Assembly (NCBI GenBank): GCA_023398955.1
Contig: JAEWRL010000003.1
Span: 1 to 62,625 of the forward strand
Reading direction: 5' to 3'
From: Pseudomonadota bacterium
GTDB lineage: Bacteria; Myxococcota_A; Polyangia; Polyangiales; Polyangiaceae
Length of the DNA stretch: 62,625 nucleotides
Shown: in pieces, positions 24,314 to 33,197 of the stretch
Position numbering within the stretch: position 1 is the first letter of the stretch
Layout: each line of letters opens with the position of its first letter
Notes under the pieces: model-generated
Database searches by the model: none
What the model was told of the DNA's origin: nothing
What the model saw: the letters and a program-made list of their open reading frames with translations, nothing else
Translations under genes and position numbers: made by a program

Positions 24314-26215
24314 CCCCCGCAGCGCGATCTCGATCCCGACGAGGAGCGGATCGTGATCGCTGCTGCGATAGGCGTCCGGCTGAAAGTACTCCCTCGAGAT
24401 CGACTCCGAGTAGCCAAGCAGCGAAGGCTCGTCGGCATTGATGTGCCACGCGGTGGCTCCGGTGACCCGGACGTCGGGGGTCGCGAAGGCATGGTCGAGC
24501 AAGCCAACCTCGCCCGAGTAGGCGTAGGAGTAGCGGTCCTGCTCGTCAATCAACCGCTCGGGGAGGTTCTGAAGGCCTCCCTGTTCTAGCTCGATGAGAG
24601 GCGCCTCACCGCCGTAGGCATTGAAGTCACCCAGGACGACCAACGCTTCCGTGGCGAGGCGGTCAGCCACCTCCCAAACGTAGGAGGTGAGACGCATCGC
24701 CTGATCGCGGCGGAGCGCCGCATAGCAGCCCTCGCCGTTGCCCTGATCTCGATTCAAGCCATCGGCATTGCTGCAGCTCTTCGATTTCAGGTGGACCACG
24801 AGGACGCCCAAGCGCACCCCCTCGCACTCGAATCCCTGAGCCAAGGGCACCCTGTTGTGGATCGGGTCCGTATCCGTCATCGCCTCCCCCACGAGCACGA
24901 GCCGATCGCTGTCATAGAGCAACCCGACTTGTATGGCGTCGGGGCTACCGCGCCTGAGCGCTGGCGCGCGAACGGCAGTGTAGCGTTCCTGGCCGAGTGC
25001 CACGTTGACCGCCGATGCGAGATCCTCGGCAGCCTCATCGCCACGGGCTTCCAGCTCCTGCAATGCCACGATGTCGGCGTCGAGTCCGACGAGCGCGGCA
25101 ACCAGCTTCGAGCGCTGCCCGTCGAGCTCCTCTAAGGTCGCAGCTCCCCGGTCACCAAGGCTTACGAAGTAGTTGTGGGTATTCAGGCTTGCCAACCGCA
25201 GGTCCCCGCCGACAGCGGCGGGGGCATGGGGTCGGGGGTTGTTCCTCGTGAAACGCGGCGCTTCGGTGGGCTGAAGCCGATAGGCGCCAAAAGCATAGTG
25301 AAGGATGCCGATGACCTGGGGAGCTGTGTCCCCTAGGCGAAGTGGCGTCCCCGCCGACAGATAGGGAGGGGGCGATGGGTTCATCACGAGGCTCCCATCG
25401 TCGAGTAACAGGCGCAGACCGCCGCCCGGGGCGGTACCGTCACCGCTCGCACCACCCTGGTCCGGCGGCCTCGTCACGACGAAGGCCCTGCCGCCGAAAA
25501 CCATTTCGAGCTCACCATACGACGCGAGACGCCACGTGTCGGTGAGGGTGAGCACCTCGCTCGTCGCAACGAGCATGGACTCGAGACGCTCGAGCGATTC
25601 CTGAGAAGACGGGGCTCCGAGCGCAGTGGGCGCGAGCGGAGGTACCCTGCCACAGAAGAGGATGTTCCTGACCTCGGTGAGCTCCGTCAGCCCCTCGAAC
25701 TCGGCGACGAGCCCCTCGACGCGCAGTACCTGGCCAGGACCCACCTCCGCCAGCGGAACGGCCCCTTCGTAGACGAAGATGCCCTCGGAAGTGGCCGGAT
25801 TGCCGTCCCCAACCGGATCCTGCAGAAAGAACCCCCCGAGGCGCTGCGCCCCTTGGAAGCTAGCGGTCACCACGCCCTCCACGGTGACGGTCTCCCCGCG
25901 GAGCGGGCTCGTCCCTCCCTCACCTTGTATCGACGCGATGGTAGTCGCCGGGGTGCCACAGCTTGGGCTTGCCTGGACCGAGGAAGTCCCCGCGATGGCC
26001 TCCCCTGGAGCCCTGGAGCCGTCAGCCGCCAGTGCGTCGGGCTGAAGGTCAGCACCCGCACGGCCCTCGGGCGCGACGGCAAGCACTGCGACAGGCGCCA
26101 TCCCGCCCTGCGAGCCTTGGGTGAGCGCCGCCCTCGTCGCTGGCTCTTCACCGCACGCGAGAGCGGCCAATGTGGCGACCAGCACTGGCCACCGAGAGTG
26201 TTCGCATTCCGGCAT
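24299..26215 (-). CDS. Extracellular nuclease-like lipoprotein (EEP family)
   Basis: Exported protein of 638 residues in the endonuclease/exonuclease/phosphatase family, resembling secreted nucleases such as ExeM/NucH. The signal peptide ends LAALAC (Cys21), a good lipobox. Residues about 100-330 hold OB-like beta domains usual in this group (TVTVEGVVTASFQG...GGFFLQDP). The catalytic domain (about 345-635) shows LNTHNYF, the metal-binding Glu in IVALQELEARGD, VVHLKSKS, the GDFNAYG motif and the terminal SSDHDPLLVG with the catalytic His. It probably degrades extracellular DNA. The ATG at 26215 is preferred over a TTG at 26248. The 3' end overlaps the protease gene tail to tail. Confidence 0.87.
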   Translation of the reverse strand: MPECEHSRWPVLVATLAALACGEEPATRAALTQGSQGGMAPVAVLAVAPEGRAGADLQPDALAADGSRAPGEAIAGTSSVQASPSCGTPATTIASIQGEGGTSPLRGETVTVEGVVTASFQGAQRLGGFFLQDPVGDGNPATSEGIFVYEGAVPLAEVGPGQVLRVEGLVAEFEGLTELTEVRNILFCGRVPPLAPTALGAPSSQESLERLESMLVATSEVLTLTDTWRLASYGELEMVFGGRAFVVTRPPDQGGASGDGTAPGGGLRLLLDDGSLVMNPSPPPYLSAGTPLRLGDTAPQVIGILHYAFGAYRLQPTEAPRFTRNNPRPHAPAAVGGDLRLASLNTHNYFVSLGDRGAATLEELDGQRSKLVAALVGLDADIVALQELEARGDEAAEDLASAVNVALGQERYTAVRAPALRRGSPDAIQVGLLYDSDRLVLVGEAMTDTDPIHNRVPLAQGFECEGVRLGVLVVHLKSKSCSNADGLNRDQGNGEGCYAALRRDQAMRLTSYVWEVADRLATEALVVLGDFNAYGGEAPLIELEQGGLQNLPERLIDEQDRYSYAYSGEVGLLDHAFATPDVRVTGATAWHINADEPSLLGYSESISREYFQPDAYRSSDHDPLLVGIEIALRGSSAR

Positions 26216-26565
26216 GGCACCACCGCGCAGCAAATCTCGCACCAGCAAGCCGACCCCAGACGCCCCCGAGAGAGCCGCCGCAGGGACCTGGCAGTCTACG
26301 CCGAAGTGGTGACCACCTCGCCGGCTCCTCCGCTGAGTACACCTCCCCGGAACAAGGCACCCACAGAAGCAGGTTCAAGGCGGCCACCCCGTGGAGCTTC
26401 AGTTCCTGGGGTCGCACGCTGCTCCTGCGCACGGTCGCCATGCTGACCGCCATGGTCCGGCGCCTCGACGATCCGGGCTCGGGCTCGACTTGACCGGGTA
26501 CGAACTTCTGGGGAGCCGTACTAGGCGCATTCGCCGTTCGGGACCGACCGTGCCATACTTCGCCG
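26216..26565. other. Divergent intergenic region
   Basis: About 350 bases between the start of the nuclease gene (minus) and the methyltransferase gene (plus). It must hold both promoters, but no confident -35/-10 pair, operator or structured leader was seen. Short frames here have no family likeness. Confidence 0.4.
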
Positions 26566-27174
26566 ATGTGGGACCAACGCTATAGCGAGCCCGGCTTCGT
26601 CTACGGGACCGAACCGAACGACTTTCTGGCTGCCAACGCGGAGCGCTACCTGCCTGTGAAGGGCAAGGTGCTCTGCCTGGGCGAGGGAGAGGGCCGCAAT
26701 GCAGTCTTCCTGGCGGGCCGTGGCTTTCGCGTGACCGGGGTCGACAGCTCGGCGGTAGGTCTCGCCAAAGCGCGCCAGCTCGCCGGAAAGCAGGGTGTCG
26801 TCATCGAAACCATCGTGGCGGATCTAGCGGAGTTCGAGCTGGGCGAAGCGCGCTGGCACGGGATCGTCTCCATCTGGTGCCACACGCCGCCCGAGCTGCG
26901 GAGACGACTTCACCGCGCCGCGGTCGCGGCACTCGAGCCCGAGGGCGTGGTACTGCTCGAAGCGTACACGCCAAAACAGCTGGACTACAAGACGGGTGGA
27001 CCTCCTTCGGCCGAGCTCCTGATGACGCTCGCCACCCTGCGTGAAGAGCTCGATGGCCTCGAATTCCTTCACGCGTGCGAGACCGTTCGCGAAGTGCACG
27101 AGGGACGCTACCACAAGGGACCGAGCGCCGTCGTTCAGGTCATCGCCCGCAAGCCAGCAATTCCAACGGGCTGA
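26566..27174 (+). CDS. Class I SAM-dependent methyltransferase (TehB-like)
   Basis: Cytosolic methyltransferase of 202 residues. The opening WDQRYSEPGFVYGTEPNDFL is typical of the small TehB/thiopurine-type group. Motif I is VLCLGEGEGRNAVFLA, with Glu in place of the first Gly-rich consensus Cys/Gly positions but a normal loop, followed by the acidic VTGVDSS at the ribose-binding position, and VADLAEF as motif II. The substrate is unknown; relatives methylate small acids, thiols or metalloid oxyanions. It lies 210 bases upstream of the sulfate-activation genes on the same strand, but that gap makes a joint operon uncertain. Confidence 0.85.
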   Translation: MWDQRYSEPGFVYGTEPNDFLAANAERYLPVKGKVLCLGEGEGRNAVFLAGRGFRVTGVDSSAVGLAKARQLAGKQGVVIETIVADLAEFELGEARWHGIVSIWCHTPPELRRRLHRAAVAALEPEGVVLLEAYTPKQLDYKTGGPPSAELLMTLATLREELDGLEFLHACETVREVHEGRYHKGPSAVVQVIARKPAIPTG

Positions 27175-27384
27175 TGCGAATGGCCGGTGCCTCGCCCTAG
27201 CACGCTGGCAGGAGGCTTCGCAAACTGAAACCCGAGTCGCGCTGCGAGCCTGACTGTCGGCCCTGCGACTCAGCACCCTCCGTTGCCATAACCCGTATCG
27301 CGAGCGGGACCGCGGGCCCCGCGGACCAATCGTCGACGGTCCAGCAGTTGTGCCGAGCGAAAGGCGCCCTATGTAGTCGCGGCA

Positions 27385-28284
27385 ATGGCGTTGACCCATC
27401 TCGAGCGACTCGAGGCAGAGAGCATCCATATCATTCGCGAGGTAGCCGCAGAATGTGAGCACCCGGTGATGCTGTATTCGATCGGCAAAGACAGCTCCGT
27501 GATGCTCCATTTGGCCTTGAAGGCTTTCGCCCCCGGCCGACTACCGTTTCCCCTGATGCATGTGGACACCACGTGGAAGTTCCGTGAAATGATTGAGTTT
27601 CGCGAGAATATCGCGCGCGAGCACGGGCTCGAACTCATTGTCCACATCAACAAAGAAGGCGTCCGCCAGGGGATCGGGCCTTTTACGCATGGTTCGGCGG
27701 TCCACACGGACGTGATGAAGACCCAAGCGCTGCGGCAGGCCCTGGACAAGTATCGGTTCGATGCTGCCTTCGGTGGGGCGCGCCGCGATGAGGAGAAGTC
27801 CCGCGCCAAGGAGCGCATCTTTTCTTTCCGATCCGCCCAGCATCGTTGGGATCCGAAGCGCCAGCGTCCCGAGCTATGGCGGGTGTATAATACGCGCATA
27901 CACCGCGGCGAGAGCCTGCGCGTCTTTCCGCTCTCCAATTGGACCGAGCTCGATCTGTGGCAGTATATTCGGTTGCGCCAGATCAACGTGGTTCCGCTCT
28001 ATTTCGCCAAGGAGCGCCCCGTCGTGGAGCGCGACGGCGTTCTCATCATGGTCGACGACGATCGCATCCCCCTGCGTCCCGGCGAGACCCCCATGATGAA
28101 GAAGGTGCGCTTCCGGACTTTGGGGTGTTATCCGCTCACCGGCGCCGTCGAGAGCAACGCCGACACGCTCACTGCCATCATCGAGGAGATGCTGCTGACC
28201 GCGAGCTCAGAGAGACAAGGACGGGTCATCGACTTCGACGCTACGGCCTCCATGGAGAAGAAGAAGCAGGAAGGCTATTTCTAA
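27385..28284 (+). CDS. cysD: Sulfate adenylyltransferase subunit 2 (CysD)
   Basis: ATP-sulfurylase small subunit of 299 residues, which together with the CysN GTPase converts sulfate and ATP to adenosine phosphosulfate. The PP-loop is YSIGKDSSVMLHLALKAF near residues 31-48. The CysD hallmarks FPLMHVDTTWKF, FGGARRDEEKSRAKER and the C-terminal TLGCYPLTGAVESNA are all present. The length equals the Escherichia coli protein (about 302). The final codons are followed by a TAATG junction that shares one base with the cysNC start, so the two are translationally coupled. Confidence 0.97.
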   Translation: MALTHLERLEAESIHIIREVAAECEHPVMLYSIGKDSSVMLHLALKAFAPGRLPFPLMHVDTTWKFREMIEFRENIAREHGLELIVHINKEGVRQGIGPFTHGSAVHTDVMKTQALRQALDKYRFDAAFGGARRDEEKSRAKERIFSFRSAQHRWDPKRQRPELWRVYNTRIHRGESLRVFPLSNWTELDLWQYIRLRQINVVPLYFAKERPVVERDGVLIMVDDDRIPLRPGETPMMKKVRFRTLGCYPLTGAVESNADTLTAIIEEMLLTASSERQGRVIDFDATASMEKKKQEGYF

Positions 28285-30212
28285 TGAATCACGCCGAGCA
28301 AATCCGCGCCCAAGGCATCGAAGCCTACCTGCAGGCTCATGAGCAGAAGGAGATGCTGCGCTTCATCACCTGCGGGAGCGTCGACGATGGCAAGAGCACC
28401 CTCATCGGTCGGCTCCTCTATGAATCGAAGCTCATCTACGAGGATCAGCTAGCGGCGCTCGAGGTCGAATCCGCGCGCATGGGGACCCAAGGCAAGGAGC
28501 TCGATCTCGCGCTGCTCGTCGATGGCCTCGCGGCGGAGCGCGAGCAGGGCATCACGATTGACGTCGCCTATCGCTACTTCTCCACGGAGAAGCGCAAGTT
28601 CATCGTCGCGGATACACCAGGACACGAGCAATACACCCGTAACATGGTGACCGGCGCGTCGACGGCAGAGGCCGCGATCATCCTCCTCGACGCACGCAAG
28701 GGCATCCTCAGCCAGACCCGTCGTCACACGTTCATCTGTGCGCTCCTGGGCATCCGTCACCTCGTGCTGGCGGTGAACAAGATGGACCTCGTAGGGTACA
28801 GTCAGCAGGTTTTCGATCGAGCGGAGGCCGACTATCGTGCCTTGGCGGCCGAGTTGGGGGTTCGGCAGGTCACCTGCGTACCAGTCTCCGCGCTCAAGGG
28901 AGAGAACATCGTCGAGGTTGGCGAGGCAATGCCCTGGTATTCGGGCGCCTCCCTGTTGCGCATCCTCGAGACGATCAACGTCGAAGACATCGATAGAGCC
29001 AGACCGTTCCGACTTCCCGTGCAATGGGTGGTGCGTCCGAACTCCGAGTTCCGGGGCTTCGCGGGCCTCCTCGTCTCGGGTTCGATGTCGCCGGGCGATG
29101 CCGTCACGATTCTGCCCTCTGGCTCACAGACGAGTATCAAGGACATACAGGGCCCAGAGGGGAGTCTCGATCAAGCGGTGGCAGGGCAGTCCGTCGTCGT
29201 GAGCCTCACCGACGAGGTGGACGTGAGCCGGGGCGACCTGATCGTCCCCCAGGAGGCCCAGCCGCGTGTTGCCGACCAGTTCCGTGCTCACATCGTGTGG
29301 ATGAACGAGCAACCGATGTTGCCTGGGCGGCCCTATCTGATGAAGATCGGCACGCGGATGCTCACCGCCGTCCTCTCGGCCCCGCGCTACAAGATCAAGG
29401 TCGAGACGTTCGACAAGCTAGCGGCGCGCACCCTGACCCTCAACGACATCGGCGTGTGCAACTTGAGCGTCGATCGGCCCCTGCCGTTCGACCCTTATGT
29501 CGAAAACCGTGACACGGGTGGGTTCGTACTCATCGATCGCCTCACCAACGATACGATTGGCGCGGGCACCCTTGACTTTGCGCTCTGGCGCGCTGACAAC
29601 GTACCCTGGCAGGAACTCGATGTCAGCAAAACGGGGCGCGCTGCGCTCAAGGGACAGACGCCGTGCCTCCTGTGGTTCACCGGGCTCCCTGGAGCGGGCA
29701 AGTCCACGATCTCCAACCTGCTGGAGAAACGGTTGCACGCACAGGGCCGTCATACTTACCTGCTAGACGGCGACAACGTCCGCCACGGTCTCAACCGCGA
29801 TCTGGGCTTCACCGATGCCGACCGCATCGAGAATATCCGGCGCATCGCCGAGGTGGCAAAGCTCCTGATGGACGCCGGACTCATCGTGATTGTCTCTGCC
29901 ATATCCCCCTTCCGGTCAGAGCGTCAGATGGTACGCGAGGCCGTGGAGGACGGGGAGTTCATGGAGATCTTCATCGATACTCCGTTGGAAGAGGCCGAAC
30001 GCCGAGATCCGAAGGGCCTCTACGCGAAAGCGCGACGGGGAGAGCTCAAGCATGTGACGGGCGTCGACTCGGCCTATGAGGCGCCACTCACCCCCGAGAT
30101 CCACATCGAGACGGCGTACTGCGACTCGGACCAGGCCGTGTCGCGGATCCTGGCCGAGCTCGACAAACGTCGTATCACGATTCCCCCTCAGCCCAACGGC
30201 CACGACGCCTGA
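28284..30212 (+). CDS. cysNC: Bifunctional sulfate adenylyltransferase subunit 1/APS kinase (CysN-CysC)
   Basis: Fusion protein of 642 residues that completes sulfate activation to PAPS. The N-terminal part (about 1-430) is the CysN GTPase: G1 GSVDDGKST, G2/G3 with RGITID-like EQGITIDVAYRYF and DTPGHEQYTRNM, and G4 NKMDL. It is followed by two EF-Tu-type beta barrels. The C-terminal part (about 450-640) is APS kinase: P-loop GLPGAGKST, then DGDNVRHGLNRDLGF and the lid region FIDTPLEEAERRDPKGLYAKAR. The ATG at 28284 overlaps the cysD stop; the frame is open further upstream only as a shadow of cysD. No cysH or sulfotransferase gene is adjacent. Confidence 0.97.
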   Translation: MNHAEQIRAQGIEAYLQAHEQKEMLRFITCGSVDDGKSTLIGRLLYESKLIYEDQLAALEVESARMGTQGKELDLALLVDGLAAEREQGITIDVAYRYFSTEKRKFIVADTPGHEQYTRNMVTGASTAEAAIILLDARKGILSQTRRHTFICALLGIRHLVLAVNKMDLVGYSQQVFDRAEADYRALAAELGVRQVTCVPVSALKGENIVEVGEAMPWYSGASLLRILETINVEDIDRARPFRLPVQWVVRPNSEFRGFAGLLVSGSMSPGDAVTILPSGSQTSIKDIQGPEGSLDQAVAGQSVVVSLTDEVDVSRGDLIVPQEAQPRVADQFRAHIVWMNEQPMLPGRPYLMKIGTRMLTAVLSAPRYKIKVETFDKLAARTLTLNDIGVCNLSVDRPLPFDPYVENRDTGGFVLIDRLTNDTIGAGTLDFALWRADNVPWQELDVSKTGRAALKGQTPCLLWFTGLPGAGKSTISNLLEKRLHAQGRHTYLLDGDNVRHGLNRDLGFTDADRIENIRRIAEVAKLLMDAGLIVIVSAISPFRSERQMVREAVEDGEFMEIFIDTPLEEAERRDPKGLYAKARRGELKHVTGVDSAYEAPLTPEIHIETAYCDSDQAVSRILAELDKRRITIPPQPNGHDA

Positions 30213-30247
30213 CGCTGCCCGCGTTCACGGGCAGAGAAAGACCGCGC

Positions 30248-31603
30248 GTGGCCAAGGCCGAGCATACCGTGGAGAGACCAACCCGCCTCGCCGATCTCCC
30301 CCAAGCGCCGAAGCGCCCCGTCGTGGCCATCGTCGGAGCCGGCTTCGGCGGCCTGCATGTCGGGCTCCGACTCCGGGACGTGGCCGCCGACGTGGTTTTG
30401 GTCGATCGGCGCAACTACCACCTGTTTCAACCCTTGCTGTACCAGGTGGCAAGCGCGGTGCTCTCGCCCGCCGATATTGCCCAGGCAACTCGCAAGATAT
30501 TCCGCAGCTACCGCAATGTTCGCGTCGTGCTGGGTGAAGTCGAGTCCGTCAGTCTCGGCTCCCGTACGCTGACGGTATCCGGCGCCTCGCTGCACTACGA
30601 TTATCTGGTGCTGGCGGCCGGAGCGACCCACTCGTACTTCGGCCACGACGAGTGGGCGACGCACGCCCCCGGGCTCAAGACCGTCGAGGATGCCCTCGAG
30701 ATCCGGCGCCGCATCCTCCTTACGTTCGAAGCGGCCGAGCTCGAGGGAGACGACGAGGCTCGACGGCAGCTCCTGACCTTCGTCATCGTCGGCGGCGGCC
30801 CGACGGGCGTCGAGTTAGCGGGCGCCTTGAAGGAGATCGCGACGCGCACCGTGCTGCCAGATTTTCGCGCCGTGGACACCAGCACCACGAGGGTCATCCT
30901 CGTCGAGGGCCAGTCTCGCGTGTTACCAGGAATGTCGGAGCGCGCAAGCGTGCTAGCGCTGCGCGATTTGCGCGCGGCGGGCGTGGAGGTCAGGCTCGGA
31001 AGCTTCGTCACGGCACTCGACGAAACCAGCGTGTACGTCGGCGAGGAGCGCATCGATGCGGCCAACGTGTTCTGGGCAGCGGGCGTCCGAGCGTCCAAAC
31101 TCGGGGAGTCGCTTGGCGTCGAGCTGGACCGCGCAGGGCGCGTGCTCGTCGAACCGGACTGCTCCATCCCTGGGTATCCGGAGTCTTTCGCGATTGGCGA
31201 CATGGCAGCCCTTTCGGACACCGCCACCGGGCGCCCCATCCCGGGCGTTGCGCAGGCAGCGATGCAAATGGGAGACTACGTCGGCGACCAGATCCGGCGC
31301 GAGGTCTCGCGCGATCGAGGTCCCGCTGCAATGCACCACCTCCGCCCGCCCTTTCGCTACAAGGACAAGGGCAGCATGGCGACGATCGGCCGCGCTGCAG
31401 CCGTCGCGGACATCTCCGGGCGCACCCTCGGAGGTCTGCTAGCGTGGCTCATCTGGTGCTTCGTTCACGTGATGTTCTTGATAGACTTTCGCAACCGGCT
31501 CTCGGTCATGCTCAGCTGGGCGTACAACTACCTGGCCTTCTCCAAAGGAGCACGCCTCATCACGGGCCCTGCCACCCCACGCCTCAAACAGCCACGCACT
31601 TGA
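30248..31603 (+). CDS. ndh: Type II NADH dehydrogenase (NDH-2-like)
   Basis: Membrane-associated flavoprotein of 451 residues that passes electrons from NADH to quinone without pumping protons. The first Rossmann motif VAIVGAGFGGLHVGL (FAD) lies near residue 26, followed by the NDH-2 signature YHLFQPLLYQVASAVLSPADIA. The second Rossmann motif FVIVGGGPTGVELAGAL (NADH) lies near residue 178, then FAIGDMA near the second FAD contact. A C-terminal hydrophobic segment (LAWLIWCFVHVMFLIDF) suits membrane anchoring. The start is a GTG at 30248, 35 bases after cysNC. It could share the cys transcript, although its job is respiratory. Confidence 0.9.
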   Translation: MAKAEHTVERPTRLADLPQAPKRPVVAIVGAGFGGLHVGLRLRDVAADVVLVDRRNYHLFQPLLYQVASAVLSPADIAQATRKIFRSYRNVRVVLGEVESVSLGSRTLTVSGASLHYDYLVLAAGATHSYFGHDEWATHAPGLKTVEDALEIRRRILLTFEAAELEGDDEARRQLLTFVIVGGGPTGVELAGALKEIATRTVLPDFRAVDTSTTRVILVEGQSRVLPGMSERASVLALRDLRAAGVEVRLGSFVTALDETSVYVGEERIDAANVFWAAGVRASKLGESLGVELDRAGRVLVEPDCSIPGYPESFAIGDMAALSDTATGRPIPGVAQAAMQMGDYVGDQIRREVSRDRGPAAMHHLRPPFRYKDKGSMATIGRAAAVADISGRTLGGLLAWLIWCFVHVMFLIDFRNRLSVMLSWAYNYLAFSKGARLITGPATPRLKQPRT

Positions 31604-31618
31604 GCGGCGGCCCTGCAC

Positions 31619-32341
31619 TCAGAGGGACGAAAGCCAGGCTAGCAGATCGCCCAGCGTTCCACTGCGCAGACCTGCAACGCCGCCCGACGGATCCGCAGGA
31701 CCCGCAGCCTCACCCTCCAGGACCGTGAACGTCTGCATGCCGGCGCGGCGTGCCGGCATCGTGTCCTGCCGTGGATCATTGCCCACCATCAGCATCGTGG
31801 CGGGCTCCGCCAGCAGCCGCTCGGCTATCTCCCGGTAATAGCTCGGGCGCGGCTTGGTGCTGTGCATGTTCTCATAGCTCGTCACCAGGGCATAAGACCA
31901 CTCCGTGACGGGAATGCCGGCCCAACGCAGGCGCTCCTCGATGGCAATGCGGGGGAACACCGGGTTGGTCGCTATGACCAAAGGCCAGCCTCGATCCGCA
32001 CAGAGAGCGACGAGATCCCGCGCTTCTGCTCGGGGCTGGGTGAGCCCCTCGAGATGCGGAAACTCGTCGCGATAGAATCTATCGAAGAACGCCTCTGCCT
32101 CCTCGCGCGCCATCCCTGAGGCGGGCGCGAAGTGCTGCCAGAAAACGTCCGAGTTCGATTGCGTGGGGTCCCCGCACTCGATCATGGCACGCGTGCTGAG
32201 CACGAGAGCATCGCGGAAACGGTTGCGCTCGATGCGCGGGGTCGCGAAGTCACCGAGTCGGGCGAAGTACGCGGGAAGAAAGACTCCCATGTCATTGCCG
32301 AGCAAGGTGTCGTCGAGATCGAAGAGGACGGCCGAGAACAT
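31619..32341 (-). CDS. HAD-superfamily hydrolase
   Basis: Cytosolic hydrolase of 240 residues. Motif I is LFDLDDTLL (Asp8, Asp10). Motif II appears as LVIATNP (Thr near residue 124). The conserved Lys is in NMHSTKPRPSYY, and the final acidic motif is MLMVGNDPRQD. A helical C1 cap fits between motifs I and II. It resembles phosphoglycolate-phosphatase and haloacid-dehalogenase-like subgroups, but the substrate is not readable. It is tail to tail with ndh (15-base gap) and lies 97 bases downstream of the PQ-rich lipoprotein gene on the same strand. Confidence 0.88.
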   Translation of the reverse strand: MFSAVLFDLDDTLLGNDMGVFLPAYFARLGDFATPRIERNRFRDALVLSTRAMIECGDPTQSNSDVFWQHFAPASGMAREEAEAFFDRFYRDEFPHLEGLTQPRAEARDLVALCADRGWPLVIATNPVFPRIAIEERLRWAGIPVTEWSYALVTSYENMHSTKPRPSYYREIAERLLAEPATMLMVGNDPRQDTMPARRAGMQTFTVLEGEAAGPADPSGGVAGLRSGTLGDLLAWLSSL

Positions 32342-32438
32342 GCTCTACCAGGGAGTTAGTGTATCCCGGACTGCTGGCAGCGGGCGGAGCCTTCTGCGAA
32401 AGGGTCACGCTCGCTGCCAGCGATGCCGACCAGGAGCG

Positions 32439-32861
32439 CTACTGCTGCAGGGGCAGGCAGAGACCCGTGGAAGGGTTGCAGCTTGCACCCTGGGCACAGT
32501 CCACCTGGCTCTGGCAGGGGAATGCGCACTTCTGATACTGCACGTTGCAGCGAGCGAAGCCGCACCCGGCATCGTCCTGGCACGGCAGAGCCAGGGGCCC
32601 GGGGACCGCCATCTGTCCCGCTGCGGGCGCCGTCGTGGCTGGCGGCGCCGTGGTGGCTGGGGGCGGATACTGCTGCGGCTGTTGCTGGGGGTACTGCTGT
32701 TGGGGGTACTGCTGCTGCGGATACTGTTGCTGCTGCGGGGGGTACTGCTGCTGCTGCGGGTAAGCGGTGCCCGTCGCGGGAGGTGGCGACTCGTCCTCCT
32801 TCTTGCATCCCACGAGGAGTGTGCATCCCACCATGAGTGTCATCCCAACAAGTGTGCGCAT
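32439..32861 (-). CDS. PQ/Y-repeat lipoprotein with C-terminal eight-Cys module
   Basis: Predicted lipoprotein of 140 residues. The signal peptide ends LLVGC (Cys19), followed by a charged KKEDES stretch. Residues 34-68 are a low-complexity run of Pro, Gln and Tyr in units such as YPQQQ, then a Pro/Ala/Thr linker. The last 50 residues carry eight cysteines (94, 100, 105, 112, 116, 122, 128, 135) in the pattern of small myxobacterial Cys-rich modules (CQDDAGCGFARC...). AGGAGGT lies 9 bases before the ATG at 32861, which decides the start against a longer frame open to 33341. Function unknown; a cell-surface or wall-spanning spacer with a disulfide-linked head is likely. Confidence 0.82.
   Translation of the reverse strand: MRTLVGMTLMVGCTLLVGCKKEDESPPPATGTAYPQQQQYPPQQQQYPQQQYPQQQYPQQQPQQYPPPATTAPPATTAPAAGQMAVPGPLALPCQDDAGCGFARCNVQYQKCAFPCQSQVDCAQGASCNPSTGLCLPLQQ
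32658..32762 (-). repeat. Coding low-complexity tandem repeat (Pro-Gln-Tyr)
   Basis: Imperfect 9-15 base repeats made of CAG/CAA Gln codons, TAC Tyr and CCC/CCG Pro codons within the lipoprotein gene. Unit number is likely to vary between strains by slippage. Confidence 0.75.
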
Positions 32862-33197
32862 GAGCAGATTACCTCCTGAAAAGCGGGCGGAATGGCTGCG
32901 ACTGCCGCCGCTCACGCCGCTCGTTGAACACATTGATACGGGCTCTCGCGTTCGCCGTCCAGCCGCTCTCACGACAAAACCCTCGAAGGGCTCAGTGCCC
33001 AGGCGAAGCCCCCCAGATCCCCCTCCTACCAACACAGCCATCCGGCCAAAGAACCTCGCTCCGTCCGGCCCACGAGAACGGCGTGGACACGTGGCGCCCT
33101 GCCCCGCCCCTTTCTCGTCGAGGAAGGACCTTGCAGCACAGCTCCGGGCATACCACACCTTGCCGCCTACATTTCGCCTCGGGCATGCTGGAAGCCT
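32862..33197. other. Divergent intergenic region
   Basis: About 336 bases between the PQ-rich lipoprotein gene (minus) and the zinc-ribbon gene (plus). The minus-strand ribosome site AGGAGGT lies at its left edge. No other signal or gene is apparent. The minus-strand frame is open through it, but its composition is that of non-coding shadow. Confidence 0.45.
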
